Below are positions 19,039 to 31,485 of a stretch of DNA of 64,000 nucleotides, piece by piece (position 1 is the first letter of the stretch; each line of letters starts with the position of its first letter). Source of the DNA: Rachicladosporium sp. CCFEE 5018 (Eukaryota > Ascomycota > Dothideomycetes > Cladosporiales > Cladosporiaceae); assembly GCA_002077045.2 (NCBI GenBank), contig KZ111147.1, forward strand, positions 958,320-1,022,319. Reading direction: 5' to 3'. The position numbers and the translations under genes were made by a program. The notes under the pieces were generated by a model. The model was given only the letters and a program-made list of their open reading frames with translations. It had not been told where the DNA came from and made no database searches.

Positions 19039-19101
19039 ATGTGGTAACCTCAAATTTTAGCGTTTTGCTAGCGCCGGCAGATGTGAGACCCCGGTCGACA
19101 A
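19039..19101. promoter_or_regulatory. Conserved block in the RPC19/HIS3 divergent promoter, copy A
   Basis: Within the 215-bp promoter shared by RPC19 (minus) and HIS3 (plus), about 60 bases from TGTGGTAACC to CCGGTCGAC are unchanged in copy B (near 39391-39452) while both flanks differ. It contains CAAATTTTAGCG, like the AAATTTT core of ribosome-biogenesis (RRPE-type) promoter elements, plus GCTAGC and GCCGGC palindromes. Recent shared history rather than selection could also explain it. Confidence 0.3.
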
Positions 19102-19183
19102 TCTTTCTGAGCTCCAATGCGACAACTGATCAAGTATACTGATTAGCTGTTCGACCAAGGTTACCTACGTTCGTATCCAAATC

Positions 19184-19961
19184 ATGTCTTCCGCCAATTC
19201 TCTCTCGGTCTCCCCGTCAAAGCGCATCCGCGCAGCAACACTCAATCGTGACACCAACGAGACCAAGATTCAGCTCTCGCTGAACCTCGATGGCGGCGCA
19301 GTGCCGTCACTAGAGGAAGTCGCGAGCACCAATGGCGCCTCAGCCGAGTCACAGAACAAGGTCCACGCATCGCAGAGCTCTGCGTCGCAAGAGATTACAA
19401 TAGACACCGGCATTGGCTTCCTAGACCATATGCTGCACGCGCTAGCAAAACACGGTGGATGGAGTCTGCGATTACGGACAAGAGGAGACCTGCACATAGA
19501 TGATCACCACACAGCGGAGGATACGTTCATAGCATTAGGACAGGTCAGTCAATCAAATATCCCATGCCACCCAATTCCCCTCCCTGACAGATCCCAAGGC
19601 CCTCAAACTCGCCCTCCACACGACCACAGGCCTCGCTCGCTTCGGCAGCGCCTACTGCCCCCTCGACGAAGCCCTCTCCCGCGCCGTCGTAGACCTCTCC
19701 AACCGCCCCTTCTGCGTCGTAGACCTAGGCCTCAAGCGCGAGAAGCTAGGCGATCTGAGCTGTGAGATGATACCGCATTGCTTGCAGTCCTTCGCCCAGG
19801 GAGCGGGGATAACGATGCATGTGGATTGTATTCGAGGGGAGAATGATCACCATCGGGCGGAGAGTGCGTTTAAGGCGTTAGCTGTGGCGTTGAGGATGGC
19901 TTGTAGTCCCGTCGTGGGGAGGGAGGGGGAGGTGCCTAGTACGAAGGGGGTGTTGTTCTGA
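19184..19961 (+). CDS. HIS3: Imidazoleglycerol-phosphate dehydratase, copy A
   Basis: Exons are 19184-19543 and 19599-19961 (55-bp intron ending CCAAG), 240 residues. The intron end is fixed by comparison with copy B and by the need to keep ALKLALHTTTGLARFGSAYC in frame; the nearer CAG would shift the frame. Motifs are GIGFLDHMLHALAKHGGW (about 77-94), DDHHTAEDTFIALGQ (about 105-120) and ENDHHRAESAFKALAVALR (about 200), the paired His-rich metal sites of the enzyme. It dehydrates imidazole glycerol phosphate to imidazole acetol phosphate (step six of histidine synthesis, Mn-dependent). The second exon is unusually C-rich at its start. Confidence 0.95.
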
Positions 19962-20166
19962 TGACACAGTTCATGGCAAGATGTCTCTCTCCAAGAGATC
20001 AATGTTCTCGGGCACTGTCGCAGATAGACTCGAATGAGCGTTGTCAACGCCGTATTGCCTCTGAGAGTACACGAAGACATGTGGTCTCTGGTTATCGCCT
20101 ACACTAGGATATCACCTCGTTTTCCGCAGTACAGACTCCATCTCAATTCCATATAGCCGGAGGCTC

Positions 20167-23100
20167 CTAGTCCTCATCATCGCTCCCTCCCCTGCTGTCA
20201 GTGCCTCCCCTGGAAGCACTGCCCAGATTCACGGTCCCATTCCCAGCACCACGCCCATTTAGCTTTAGCTTGATACCGCTTTTCACAACCGGTTGCGGCG
20301 TCCCCACACTCGAGTTGATCCTCGAAGTATCCGCAATGGAATCAGCCTCGTCGAAGTCTTGCCACTCAGGCAGATTGGCAGTCTCTTCGCGGAGTTTCTG
20401 CAGACAGGTTTCCTGTTCAATCAAGTCAGTAAAAGCTCCACATCAGCCATGTAACAGACTTTGACTCACCTCTATCAGATTCGCGTCGTTATACAGCACA
20501 CTTCCATCCTCATTATACTGCCTGCAATTCTTACAAAGCAACCGAACATCCGCCCTGAACTGCCTCAAGTTCTGGTACTGTGACTTCTTGATCTTGTTCT
20601 CGATTTGCTTCATCGCGATAGGCTGTCTGATGAGCTGATAGTAGTCTGCGTACATACTGCGTGGCGGAAGGTCCATGAAAGGATCTATGATCCCTCTGGG
20701 CTGCACGTCAGGTTCCGAGGACTCTTCCACGAGGTCGTCGATCGCTTCGTATACATCGTTGAGAACCTTCTGTAAGGAGTCGCGCTCGGAGGATGAGAGA
20801 GTGTCTGTGGATTTGTTGCCACCACGGCGAGGCTTCTTTGCAGGCGCAGCATCGACGGCGAGACCATCGAGGGAAGCTTCGTCGGCTTTGCGGACTTTCT
20901 GTGCAGATTTGCCTGGTTTGCGGCCGCGTTTTCGTGGCTCGGGAATGGGCGACTCGGAGACGTTGCGAGAGACGGGAGGCGTATCGTCAGCATCGTACTC
21001 GTTGCGCAGCCCAGACTGCTGTTTGCCCGCGCGCTTCTCCTTGCGGGCGTTCTTCCGAGCGATAGCGGCCTCAATCGTGTCATCATCTGCGTCTACAGCG
21101 TCCAGCCACTGCTCTTCTGTCAGACCGTCGTCATACTTCACGCGGGTGCGCTCGCGGGCGCCACGGCCGGTCGGGAGATGGACGGTATCATCGACAGGCA
21201 GCTCCTCGTTCAGGTAGAGCTCTGGCAACTCGCTCTCGCCCATTAGACGGCCAAGTTTGCGATTTGGTCCATATGGCTCATTCTCGAAGCGCTCCTTGTC
21301 CATCTGTTGGAAAAGCTCGAACTCATCATCGTTGCGCATGATGATGGCATTGAGGTCCTCGTCGTCCATCTCTTCTTGCTGCAGCTCCTCGGCTGCTTCG
21401 GCGGTCTCCAACATGACTCGCAACATTTCATCACGCTCCTCGTTCGTGGATCTGTTGTCGAACTTGCCGGCTTGGATGACCTTGCCGTCCATGTCGAGCT
21501 TGAACTGCGCACGCTCGAGGATCTTCTCTTCCACGGACTTCGAGCTGATGAGTCGCAAGATGCGTACCTCGTTCTTCTGGCCAATACGATGAGCACGATC
21601 CTGCGCTTGCAAATCCTGATGTGGATTCCAGTCCGAATCGTAGATGATGACTGTGTCCGCAGTTTGCAAGTTAAGGCCCAGACCGCCAGCACGTGTGGAG
21701 AGCAGAAAGCAGAAGTAGTCTGAGCCCGGAGCATTGAATTCCTTCAAAAGCTCAGAACGGTCATCTGACTTGGTAGACCCATCAAGACGCATGAACTTGA
21801 TCCCCTTGTATCGCATGTAGTCCTCCATGATGTCCATGATGGCAGTCATCTGGAAGAACATGAGCACTCTGTGGCCCGTCGCTTGGAACTTGGGTAGGAC
21901 TCGGTCCAGCAACTCGAACTTTCCGGCAGACCGCCAAATGAGATCGTTGGTGAAGGTCTCCGGACTGATCGTCTTCTCCACTTCGTCGAACACAAAGGGG
22001 TGATTGCAGAGCTTCCGCAGTTGCATGAGCATGTTGCTGAGGCCGCGCATGCCAGTCTTCTTGCCACTTGCGTCGTCTACCATGATGCGTTGATGCTTGG
22101 TGAGCTGTGTGTATAGCTTGGCTTGTAGAGCAGAGAAGTTACACTTGATGACGCGCTCCTGCTTGTCAGGCAAGTCCTTCTCGACATCCTTCTTCAGACG
22201 ACGGAGCAAGAAAGGTCGCAAGACCTTGTGCAGTCGACGAATGACGAGCAATTGCTCCTCCTCAGACAGCTCCATCTTGTCCTGGCCACCTGTGTTGGCG
22301 AATGGAGTGTTGAACCACTCATCGAACGACTTGACCGACTTGAAAATGTTGGGAAGCACGAAGTTGAGCAGCGCCCACAGCTCGGGAAGATTATTCTGAA
22401 GCGGCGTACCAGTCAAGATCAGGCGATACTTCGTATGATAGTACTGTGTGATAGTCTGACTGAGCTTCGAGTTGGCGTTCTTCATGCGATGACCTTCATC
22501 GACGATCATGTGCAGCCACTTGATCTTACTGAGGATGGGCCGGTCCTTGATGATGAACTCGTAGGTGGTGAGCAAGACTTGAAACTGCCCGTAGCGAATC
22601 TGCTGCTGTTGGGTTTTGCGCTGAGCAGGAGTGCCCTTGTAGACGATGCGGTTGACAGACGGGGCCCATTTCTCGAACTCGCTGTTCCAATTAGTGAGTG
22701 TGCTGAGTGGTACAACAACCAGATATGGGCCTTGCTGCCTCTTCCTCTCGATGAGGTATGTGATCAGCGAAATGGTCTGGATGGTCTTGCCGAGACCCAT
22801 CTCGTCGGCCAGAATACCGTTAAGGTTGTTGTTGTAGAGCGAGATCATCCACTGAAGGCCCTTGATCTGGTAGTCCTTCAGCGTGCCGCCAACAAGACTA
22901 CGCGCTTGCTCAGTGACAGTCTCCTTGACACGATGCGCGACTTCGTAGTAGTCGACCTTAGTCTTGCCTTCGTCTTCGCTGTCGGCCATTTCTGGATCGG
23001 GTTCATCGTCGCTCTCCTGGTCGCCGTATCGCTGTGCCATGTTGCGCTGCTGTGCCTTGACTGACGCTGCAAGCTCTCCCAAGAAGCCATCAGTCTGCTT

Positions 23101-24110
23101 GAGTAAGTGCGAAATACGACTGTCCTTCGCCTGACCAAGCAGCTTGAGGTAGGTCTCCTCATCATTAGCTTTCAAGGCTTGCAGACGCTGCTTAGCGGTG
23201 CGCTCGATACGCTTCTGCTCCTCCTTCTCGATGTTCGAGTGCTGGATCATCATCATGCGTCCCAGCTTGCGTTGGCGATCTCGTGACTCGTGACCAGACT
23301 TCTTCACATCATCCGAGTGCTGCACGATGGATCGCACGAAGGTGGTGTGCTTCAGCTTCTCCTTGTTCTCTGCTGCATCCCGCTGTTGCTTCTCGAGCTT
23401 CTCTGTGATACGAGCTTCGCGCAACGATTGCTTCTTGACTCGCCGATACATACTACGATTAGCGGTCATAGCGAGGTTGTCCGATTGCATCATCTCCTTG
23501 CTGATGCTTGCGCGCATCTGGCGCTGCTTCTGCAGTAGGCACAATGACTTGTACTCGATCAAAGCCTTGAGCTTGATGTTGGCATTGTCTTTTGGCGTGT
23601 CCGATTTGCTCGTGTCCCAGGCGCCGATGTTGGCAGACAGCTTGCCGAGCTCTACGCGCCGTGCCATGACGCGGTTGTACACAATGTTCTCGCGCTCTTC
23701 CCTTATCCGCTCTGGGTCCACACCAAGTGGCATGATGCTCGGCACATTCGACCTGTAGTGTCGTTGCGCATGATCGCCGTAGGTAATGCGCTTCAACAGA
23801 AGAGAGTGAGGGTCAGTGAAGGTCTCGAAGCGGTGTCGAGGTCGTCCATCTGGAGCACCAGTCTGCGTCGCCAAAGCGGTCTCGGAGGAGGGCGCAGTAG
23901 TGTCAAGCACCTTACCAGCAGCAGCAAGCGCGTCCGTAGTAGTCACTGCTTGTTGATCTTGCCTTGATGGGAATATGCGGTCCTGTATAGGCTGAGGTAT
24001 GGGCATGTTCCTCTGAAGCGCCGTGAACGCCTTCATCTGGTAGCGAAGCTTCTCCACCTGCTCTTTCGACAGCGCAGTGTCCTGCCCGCCATCAGCACCA
24101 GCAGCCATTC
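20167..24110 (-). CDS. STH1: SNF2-family chromatin-remodelling ATPase (Sth1/snf21 type), copy A, 5' end cut by gap
   Basis: Minus-strand exons are 20470-24110 (running into the gap) and 20167-20412 (57-bp intron). About the first 147 residues of the full protein are missing because contig 1 ends here; the copy B gene shows the complete form. All domains present are intact: HSA-like helical region, SNF2 ATPase with DEMGLGKT and DEGH, helicase C with DRAHRIGQ, AT-hook RKRGRKPGK and a bromodomain ending near LLCKNCRQYNEDGSVLYNDA. The sequence is about 98-99% identical to copy B at DNA level, far closer than AP-2 mu or the exonuclease 5' half. The last exon is Ser/Gly/Asp-rich (GGTDSRGGSDDED). 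Confidence 0.9.
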
Positions 24111-24210
24111 NNNNNNNNNNNNNNNNNNNNNNNNNNNNNNNNNNNNNNNNNNNNNNNNNNNNNNNNNNNNNNNNNNNNNNNNNNNNNNNNNNNNNNNNNN
24201 NNNNNNNNNN
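24111..24210. other. Assembly gap, exactly 100 N
   Basis: A fixed-length run of N. It joins the interior of the SNF2 gene (copy A) to the interior of the FAD oxidase (copy B). Both edges fall in sequence that is locally identical between copies A and B, as expected where an assembly graph branches. Confidence 0.98.
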
Positions 24211-24668
24211 GCACCACCTGCGAAGCCCGACTATGGACAATGGGAGGTCTCAGAGAAGTTACGAGAGGACATATCGTATGCCAACCATGTTTTCTACGGC
24301 AAGAAGACGAAGAACTGGAAGATGGAGAAGCATCGCATCTGCTGGTAAGTAGACCGATGAGCCGCAATGAGAGCTCCACTGACTTGGAATGCAGGGACGC
24401 CTTCACCACTTCGGCCGACTTCATCATCTCGCCACATGCCGCCGCATCGGGTCTCTACGTTGCAACATGTGGTAACTTCCACGGCTGGAAATTCTTTCCC
24501 GTACTTGGCAAGTACATCGTACAAATGCTGGAAGGTGCACTCGAACCTGAGCTTGCGCAGAAGTGGGCTTGGGATCGTGAGCGGCCGAAGGATGGGAAAG
24601 ACAATGCCGACTATCCTCGACACCAGATGAAGGACTTCCTGGATCCGGTCCGGCAAGCACGATTGTGA
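24211..24668 (+). CDS. FAD-dependent amine oxidase, copy B, 3' part only
   Basis: Exons 24211-24344 and 24395-24668 correspond to the last 136 residues of the copy A gene, starting at the Ala-Pro-Pro-Ala codons. It keeps the putative flavin-linking Cys (RICW) and the HGWKFFP loop. One change near the C-terminus is visible (DPVRQ instead of DPIRQ). The 5' part is absent because the contig begins here, not because the gene is broken. Confidence 0.88.
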
Positions 24669-26450
24669 TCACCCTCCCGGTCTGTTCATCTCCTAGGTGT
24701 GTCCGCGATCAAGCTCGGCGATAGTCGTACCAGCTGAATGAGCTTGACGCATCATCTTACGGACAACTACGATGCACGTCATGACACTGAGATCTGTCGG
24801 CTGTGTAGAAACGCCGATCCGCGCGATGCTCTACGGTCAGTCTATAGCAAGACGTATGTGGACAGAAGAGATCATAGACATTTACTATATTTCTGTGGAC
24901 CAACGCGGAGACTGTCTGCATGCCTCGATCACATTGTGCCGGTCAACGCTCCAACGGTTCTGCTAGGCAACGTACAGTGTTGGTACTCAACGCCGAACTG
25001 AAGCGCCTCATAGTATCTTGACCACGCAAACACCTCCGCTTCTCCAAAGGTCTGAGATGTTGGCACTGCTCCTTCAAGCTTGTCCGCGGCAGTGGATCAC
25101 TGCATCACTGTGTCCGTGAGAGTCCAGCATTTAGATCCCAGCTCTGGATGGTTCACTCTATCTTCCGCAAACACAGAGTGATAGGCTCACTATTGCAGGT
25201 GCACTTATAGTAGCATAGCAGCGCCGTTCCGAAATTTGGAGAGATGTGGTGATGTGAGGCGTTAAGGTCGCTCTGTAAGTCGGATCGTCACGCTTGCTGT
25301 TCGAAAGCCGTGCTATGTGTGGTGTCCTGCGCCTTGGTGGTATGCCATCCAGAGAAACTGCGCGCAGAGGCAACGTAGGCATCGCGATGGATCACCTTAA
25401 GAAGAGGATCGTATAAGGATCAACAATGTTCGACCGAGTGCGCAATTGCGTGAGACGCTTTCGATCATGTCGCCTAGCAGGGAGGCATAAGCGTTGATCG
25501 AGGGCATCCCGAGGGACGAAGTGCGCAAGTTTGAAGTGTGTGCACATGCACGCTGCTGCGAGATATTGCGACGAGTAGCGTAACATTGGCTCTTCTCCAG
25601 CACTCAGCACGAAGCTGGCGGACTGATGAAATATGTGGTCTGCCAAAGCAGTAGCCCTCACCGAGGGTGCAAGGGTGAGGGCGGCTCAAATGTACAGATC
25701 GTCTGCCCTGACCATTGACATCTGGCCTAGCTACCCTTTCGGACTTCGAGGTTCCGACGCCACTGCGAGAGCGCGACGTACAGGGTAAGGCCCGTACGGT
25801 CGCGCCTTTGCAGCAGCACCAGCCCCAACGTGGTTCCGGCAACTCAACCTGTGAGCCCCTCTTGCCACTCGCACTCGCCGAAACACTTCCATGGCTACGT
25901 TATTATTGATCACCACTTCCATCAGACGGGTTCTGTCAACGGCTAATATGGGCAAATGATGGACGAAAGGTGAGCGAAGGAAGAAGAAAGAGAAGTGAGG
26001 GGCACGCTGGATTTTAAGGACAGCAATTTGGTCTGTGCCAGGGCTCCATATGCCTTACTTACTTCGGTCGACCATGACGCCTGACACTCAGCATTTCGGA
26101 CGAGTTTCTTGGGCTGCTGACCACCTCGCCGACACCGTGTTGAGAGGCAACAGCTTGTCGGAGATCCTCGCTGTCATACTCAGAACGATATCTCGGCGTG
26201 CCGGTGCCAGGATCAAATACTCACCACGGCGAGCATGGAAGCCGCAGAAGGATAGCATCACGCTCCAGTAATAGACTGATAGCAATTGTCAAGGTTCATC
26301 GCATAGTAGCACCATGACTTGATCCTCTCGGGGGCGCATCAGCTACACCATCCGTTGTTACGATTTCACGCAGTTTAGCACAACAATGTCAGATCACTTA
26401 ATGAGATACGATGGATTTTAATACGTGGGTAGATGTCTATGCGCCACTCT
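24669..26450. other. Intergenic region, 1.8 kb (copy B)
   Basis: Counterpart of 4280-6069 with a few percent differences. It holds the dispersed element (25591-25910). No gene is supported. Confidence 0.6.
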
Positions 26451-28109
26451 TCACTGCGTCTTCTTGCCACTCTTTTCCACCCTTGCACCAGCATCCCCGC
26501 CAAACAGCTTCCACATCACCCAGCTAAACCCTGCAATGACCACCGCACTAGTTGCCATCGACACCCAACCGCTGCTTGCTGAATCAAGAATCGGTACCTT
26601 CAGGTCTAGCAAGCCAGTCTCATCGGCCGATGGGACGTTATAGAACAGCGTCTTCGGTCCAAACAGCCCATCGAAGCCCAGATTGACCCGATCAAAAGGA
26701 TTCGTAGCGAACTTGAGTCCCTCTTCGGCAGGGCAGGCCCAGAATAATATTGGGCTTGGTATCTGCAGGTTCTCCTGCGAAGACGCTGAGACGTTGGTGC
26801 TCGGCTTCACATAGCGGAGATGTGTCGGGATCGTGATGGTCCATGGGTCTGAAGTAGCCGACTCTGTCGTGTTGGGATGTGCGACTTCGAACAGCGCTGC
26901 TGAACCCCACGACTTCAGAACCCACGCGGGTGCTTCGAGATCATCCTCGCCACTAAGCGAATGCAATGCTTTGAGGTTCTGAGACTTGAGCGAGAGAGAG
27001 TCGGAGAATTGGTAACGATCGATGAAGAGCGAGACTGGGAATGTGAGGTACGCATGCAGGGCGCAGGAGTCTGCTGGGGGCGTCACACTACGTGCAGGTG
27101 CGAATGTCAGGTCGAGCTTGGGATGTAGACCGGTCGGTTGCTGGAAGGCAGCGCGGTATTTCTGCTTGGCAAGCTTCTGAGGTAGTGCGTGGTGTCTCGA
27201 TGGAAATGCGAACAGTGTGGCACCTAAGATAGTCAGTAGAGATCAGAAGATTGAGGAAATGCTATGCGTACTAGGCTCATGCGTCTCTTCATCTCCGAGC
27301 GTAGTCAAGTAGCCTCCAAGCGACAACTCCTCCGGCTCGTCCGTGGGCTGGTGTGCAGGCTGTAAAACTCCGACCTCAATGCTGTCCCGTTCATTGAGCT
27401 GTACGATCGCCCTCGCGGTATTGGGATGCGTCAGCGGCTCTAACCAATCGCTGTCGGCTTTCCAAGCTACAGTCGTGGCGACAGCGTGGCTGATCGCATC
27501 AAAGTCCAGGTCCAAACTTGCAGCCCGAGTGACTGCATCGGCCTCGATACCACAGGCAAGCTTGATCTTCAAGTCTGCCCGGCAGATGTTGCTGTCGAAC
27601 CATTGCGAGAAGTTATGTAAGGTCGGGAGCACGTGAAAGTACTGGTAGCTTGCTGCGGCCGAGAAGCGCTCTGATGTGATCTGGGGACGGCTGAACGAGT
27701 CGACGACGGTGTGGCATTGCAGCTCTGCGCCGAAAAGCGTCTGTAGCAATTCGCAGATGGGTACATCGGTCCCTGCACTGCGTGGCGTGAAGAACACATG
27801 CAGTCCCGAGGGTAGTCTTGACACTAGCGGTGAAGGTAGCTCATCATTTCGCGGAGAAGACCAGCGGATGTGTAGCTCATGTACGTTGTCCAGTACCTCC
27901 GTGATCTGTCTCCTCTATTAGTTGTTGTCGATATGCTCTCGGTCGGGAACCCTCACGCTTGTTGGCAAGTCACTCAATCCCACCGTAACGCGCTTCTGCA
28001 AAGCTGCCTGTTCGGCATTCGAGAATACTAGGCTATCAGGGTTGACATGGAGGCTATTGACATCGATATCTGTGCCTTCGCCTTGGAGATACGTGATACG
28101 TTGCTTCAT
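26451..28109 (-). CDS. PBN1: GPI mannosyltransferase I subunit Pbn1/PIG-X, copy B
   Basis: Exons on the minus strand are 27957-28109, 27272-27905 and 26451-27223, with the same lengths as copy A (153, 634 and 773 nt), again 519 residues. The frame of the third exon is open through to the acceptor (ATLFAFPSRHHALPQKLAKQ), so the gene is intact. Differences from A are mostly conservative (for example HAYLTF for HAYLTL). The PIG-X core, the single C-terminal membrane helix and the ER role are as described for copy A. Confidence 0.92.
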
Positions 28110-29186
28110 GTTGTGTGCATAGTGGGAAGGTGGTTTGTGGAGTCGAAAAGGCTGGACCTCACGTTGACGCTCGGTGGTTGTCTCACATGCTTCTTGGGGT
28201 GAGACATACTGCACCCGAGCTTACTCGGAACTCGATGGGGAGACCACGGAATGCAAACGTATGAATGACTGACAACAGAGACCCACTATGTGATGTCGCT
28301 CACTGGTTATGGCGGATGTCTTGAAGAACTCTAAGCTACTACTACGAGGCGTATGAACGATGAACAGCGCCAGTGAGAGGCCGGGGGTACATATACGGTT
28401 TCATCAAACATCGAGTACCGCTACCTTTTCTCAATCCTGAGTGATGTCCGGTTGAGCAAGCATATGCATGCTAGAAGCAGAGCACTATACTTGTGTCGGT
28501 CGATCGTGAACTCTACATGTACTTATATGCGCACTGCCACCCCAGCATGACGTCCAATCGATGTCTACAGCAGGCCCACAACAAACCTACATCGCATCTC
28601 CCGCCTCCGTTGGATCCAGCGGCCAGTTGTACCTTGCGGTGACCGAAGTCTCCAACCTAAGTCCCTATCCCGGGATTTTGACGTTGCCCACTGCGCGGTC
28701 CGGCTGCTCAACGCCTCGGCGGATGGTGGGCGCGTACGAGATCTTGAGAAGATTCTGACTTGACTTACTGGGACGGCCCATGTGAGTTCTTTGCCATTTG
28801 TTCATTCATGAGCGCGTACCCCTCTTCCTTGACAATTTTCTAGACTCCCTGGCTGGCAAGGGGTTGATAGCATCAGCTTCCGCGTACTTGCCAAGCGAAT
28901 GAGGACAGAGAAGAGGAAGAAAGAAGATGATATGGTCAAGAAACCCGCTATAATACCTAGTATCTCAAAGGAGATCGTCCTCCGGCAGCCCGCTCTCCCG
29001 AAGTGCTCTCACTACTTATGCGTACTCGCCAACCACTATGGCAGCGTAGGCATCAGCAGCGTAGTAAGGACGTAGATATGTGATGAAAGAGAGGTATGGC
29101 TTGTACGCATCATTGAATAGACTCCTTACGCCCGCCGATCTATAATTCCAGACATGAACCACCGATTCCGCGCGTAGGTATCATCT
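28110..29186. other. Intergenic region, 1.1 kb (copy B)
   Basis: This contains the PBN1 promoter and the 65-codon frame at 28561-28758 (entered separately). Nothing else is recognised. Confidence 0.5.
28561..28758 (+). CDS. Candidate 65-codon ORF, interrupted in copy A
   Basis: ATG at 28561 opens a frame beginning MSTAGPQQTYIASPASVGSS. In copy A (from 8180) the same frame has TAG where B has CAG after about 20 codons. No family is recognised. It could be the first exon of a gene lost in A, or chance. Confidence 0.2.
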   Translation: MSTAGPQQTYIASPASVGSSGQLYLAVTEVSNLSPYPGILTLPTARSGCSTPRRMVGAYEILRRF

Positions 29187-29589
29187 TCATCGCAATGCAA
29201 TCTCTCCTCCTGATGTTTGCCGCCTGTGTAGGAACGCCTGACTGCCGCAGAAAAGTAGGAAAGCCTGTCGGTTCAGTCAGTAATGCACTTCATGTTCCAG
29301 CTGAGGTAGCCAAATCATCTGTAGGGTCGGACATACCCCGTATACTGCCACTGCTCCGAACACTGCCGTCGCCACCTTCCCGCCATCCGTTGGGTCATCT
29401 ATTGAGCCCATCATCGAGTGATGTCCATTGGCAAACATGCTGCCGATCACAGAGAGGATCACAATCGCGAAGAGCGAGATGACGATGCTATAGGTCCAAC
29501 TCGTCAGCTGTTGCGTCCCTCTGTATCCAGTCTTCGACAAGAATAGCTCACCATGTCCACGCGTTGAAAGCTGAGACGAGAGGCTTCAT
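29187..29589 (-). CDS. V-type ATPase subunit f (RNAse K/YPR170W-B family), copy B
   Basis: Exons on the minus strand are 29552-29589, 29337-29499 and 29187-29264 (38, 163 and 78 nt, as in copy A), 92 residues. The start MKPLVSAFNAWTC, the motif GHHSMMGSIDDPTDGG and the end EIALR are retained. Intron 2 (72 bp) differs strongly in sequence and length from that of A (67 bp) while the flanking exons are nearly unchanged, which confirms the exon borders. The first intron again uses CGAG as acceptor. Confidence 0.87.
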
Positions 29590-29950
29590 GTTGCTTTTGT
29601 CGTTGCCTCGCGGGCGGTACTGTCTGTTACCAGGGGTGTGGCCAGCGGCGGAGGACGAGATTGTGCAGTCGTTCAAGCAGGAATATGAAATTGAAGACGG
29701 CGAGGTAGTTTTGGGATATCGCCAGTGATCACAATGTCGAGTATGCAGCTCTCGCCCTCGTGACCTCACGCTTGCGCCTCTTGGGTGAAGTCGATGATAG
29801 CTGACTACGGTTGGCTAGAACTTGCTTTCAGCCCTACGATATGCCCTCCATCTCACCTCAAGCTTCACGGTGAGACATATTGATAGCAGATCAGTCGTTC
29901 AGCCTCTACACTCGCAAAATCAAGTCACCTTCGGGTGCATATCTTCCAAG

Positions 29951-31328
29951 ATGCTCTCCGGAATCCTCCTCTTCAACCAGAAGGGTGAGCTTCTCATCCT
30001 CCGCGCCTTCAGACAGGATATGCGGCCCCGCCTCGCAGACGTCTTCCGCATCCAGGTGATCAGCAATGCTCAGATCCGCTCTCCAATCCTCACGCTGGGC
30101 AGCACGACTTTCTCTCACATCAAGTCCGAGAACATCTATATCGTCGGCGTCTCTAAGGGAAACGTCAACAGCGCCTTGGTCTTCGAATTTCTGTACAAGC
30201 TCGTCAGTCTGGGAAGGAGCTACTTCGGGAGATTTGATGAAGAAGCTGTCAAGAGCAACTTCGTCATGGTGTATGAGCTGCTGGACGAGATCTTGGACTT
30301 CGGCTACCCGCAGAACACTGAGACGGAGACGCTCAAAATGTACATCACGACTGAGGGCGTAAAGTCACAGCGGCCGACGCCGGAAGATAGCAGTAAGATC
30401 ACGATGCAGGCTACTGGAGCATTGTCGTGGCGGAGAGACAACATCAAGTACCGCAAGAACGAGGCGTTCGTGGATGTCATTGAAGACGTGAATCTGCTCG
30501 TGTCTGCAACAGGCACAGTACTGCGAGCAGATGTCAACGGAGCTATTGAGATGCGAGCATATCTTTCCGGCACCCCAGAGTGCAAGTTTGGTCTGAACGA
30601 TCGCCTCACACTTGGCGAGACAGGTGCAGACACCACTCTAGGCGCTGCACCCGTGGGTAACATGCATGGCAACAAGGCTTCGAAAGCAGCTGCTGGCTCT
30701 GTCACGCTCGAGGATGTCTCCTTGCACCAATGCGTCAAATTGTCCTCGTTCACCAGCGACCGTACAATCTCATTCATACCACCCGATGGCAGCTTCCAGC
30801 TCATGACTTACCGAGCTACTGAGAACGTCAACCTACCCTTCAAGGTCCAAGCAATCGTCAACGAGGTCGGCAAGACAAAGGTGGAGTACAGTATTGCCAT
30901 CAAAGCAAACTATGGCTCCAAGCTGTTCGCTACCAACGTCGTCGTCAAGATCCCTACGCCGCTGAACACGGCTGACATCAGTTCACGGACCTATCAGGGT
31001 AAGGCAAAATACGAGCCCTCCGAGAACGCTATTGTGTGGAAGATCGCACGCTTCACCGGGCAGAGCGAGTTTGTGCTGAGTGCGGAGGCGAGCTTGAGTG
31101 CCATGACGAATCAGAAAGCTTGGAGTCGACCGCCGCTCAGCATGCAATTCTCGTTGTTGATGTTCACGAGTAGTGGACTACTTGTGCGGTACTTGAAAGT
31201 TTTCGAGAAGAGCAACTACAGTAGTGTCAAGTGGGTGAGGTATATGACGCGGGCAGGGAGCTACGAGATAAGGTGAGTTGAGTGATGATGTGACAGTGAA
31301 GTCATGCTGACTCGGAGTTAGATTCTGA
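29951..31328 (+). CDS. APM4: AP-2 complex subunit mu, copy B
   Basis: Exons 29951-31272 and 31322-31328 (49-bp intron), 442 residues, with the same structure as copy A: longin-like domain, then mu homology domain, ending YEIRF after splicing. The coding DNA carries many silent differences from A (about 20 in 120 bases around 30954-31073) with only two amino-acid changes visible, so both copies have been kept functional since they separated. Confidence 0.92.
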
Positions 31329-31485
31329 AGAGTGAAGCTTTTGGAAGTGAAGTATCCATCTTCTAGGTACTGACTCGGCACGCGACTGCTTGAAGCTCTG
31401 GCGTTACCTCACTCTCCGCTTCTGTTCCAACCAACACACCTATACTACACAATCACGTTGGATTCCTGCTCCAATCTAGCCTAGC

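Larger units (their letters stand above)
3822..24110 (+). repeat. Homeologous block, copy A (20.3 kb)
   Basis: This segment matches 24211-44482 in the same order and orientation, from inside the FAD oxidase to inside the SNF2 gene. The offset is about 20.4 kb and varies by only some tens of bases. Copies differ mostly at silent and intergenic sites, with strongly uneven divergence along the block. It ends at a 100-N gap in sequence that is identical in both copies. Confidence 0.93.

Noticed and set aside
22228..23064. 278-codon antisense ORF, also at 42600-43436
   Set aside because: It lies wholly opposite the SNF2 ATPase domain, and its conservation follows from the sense gene.
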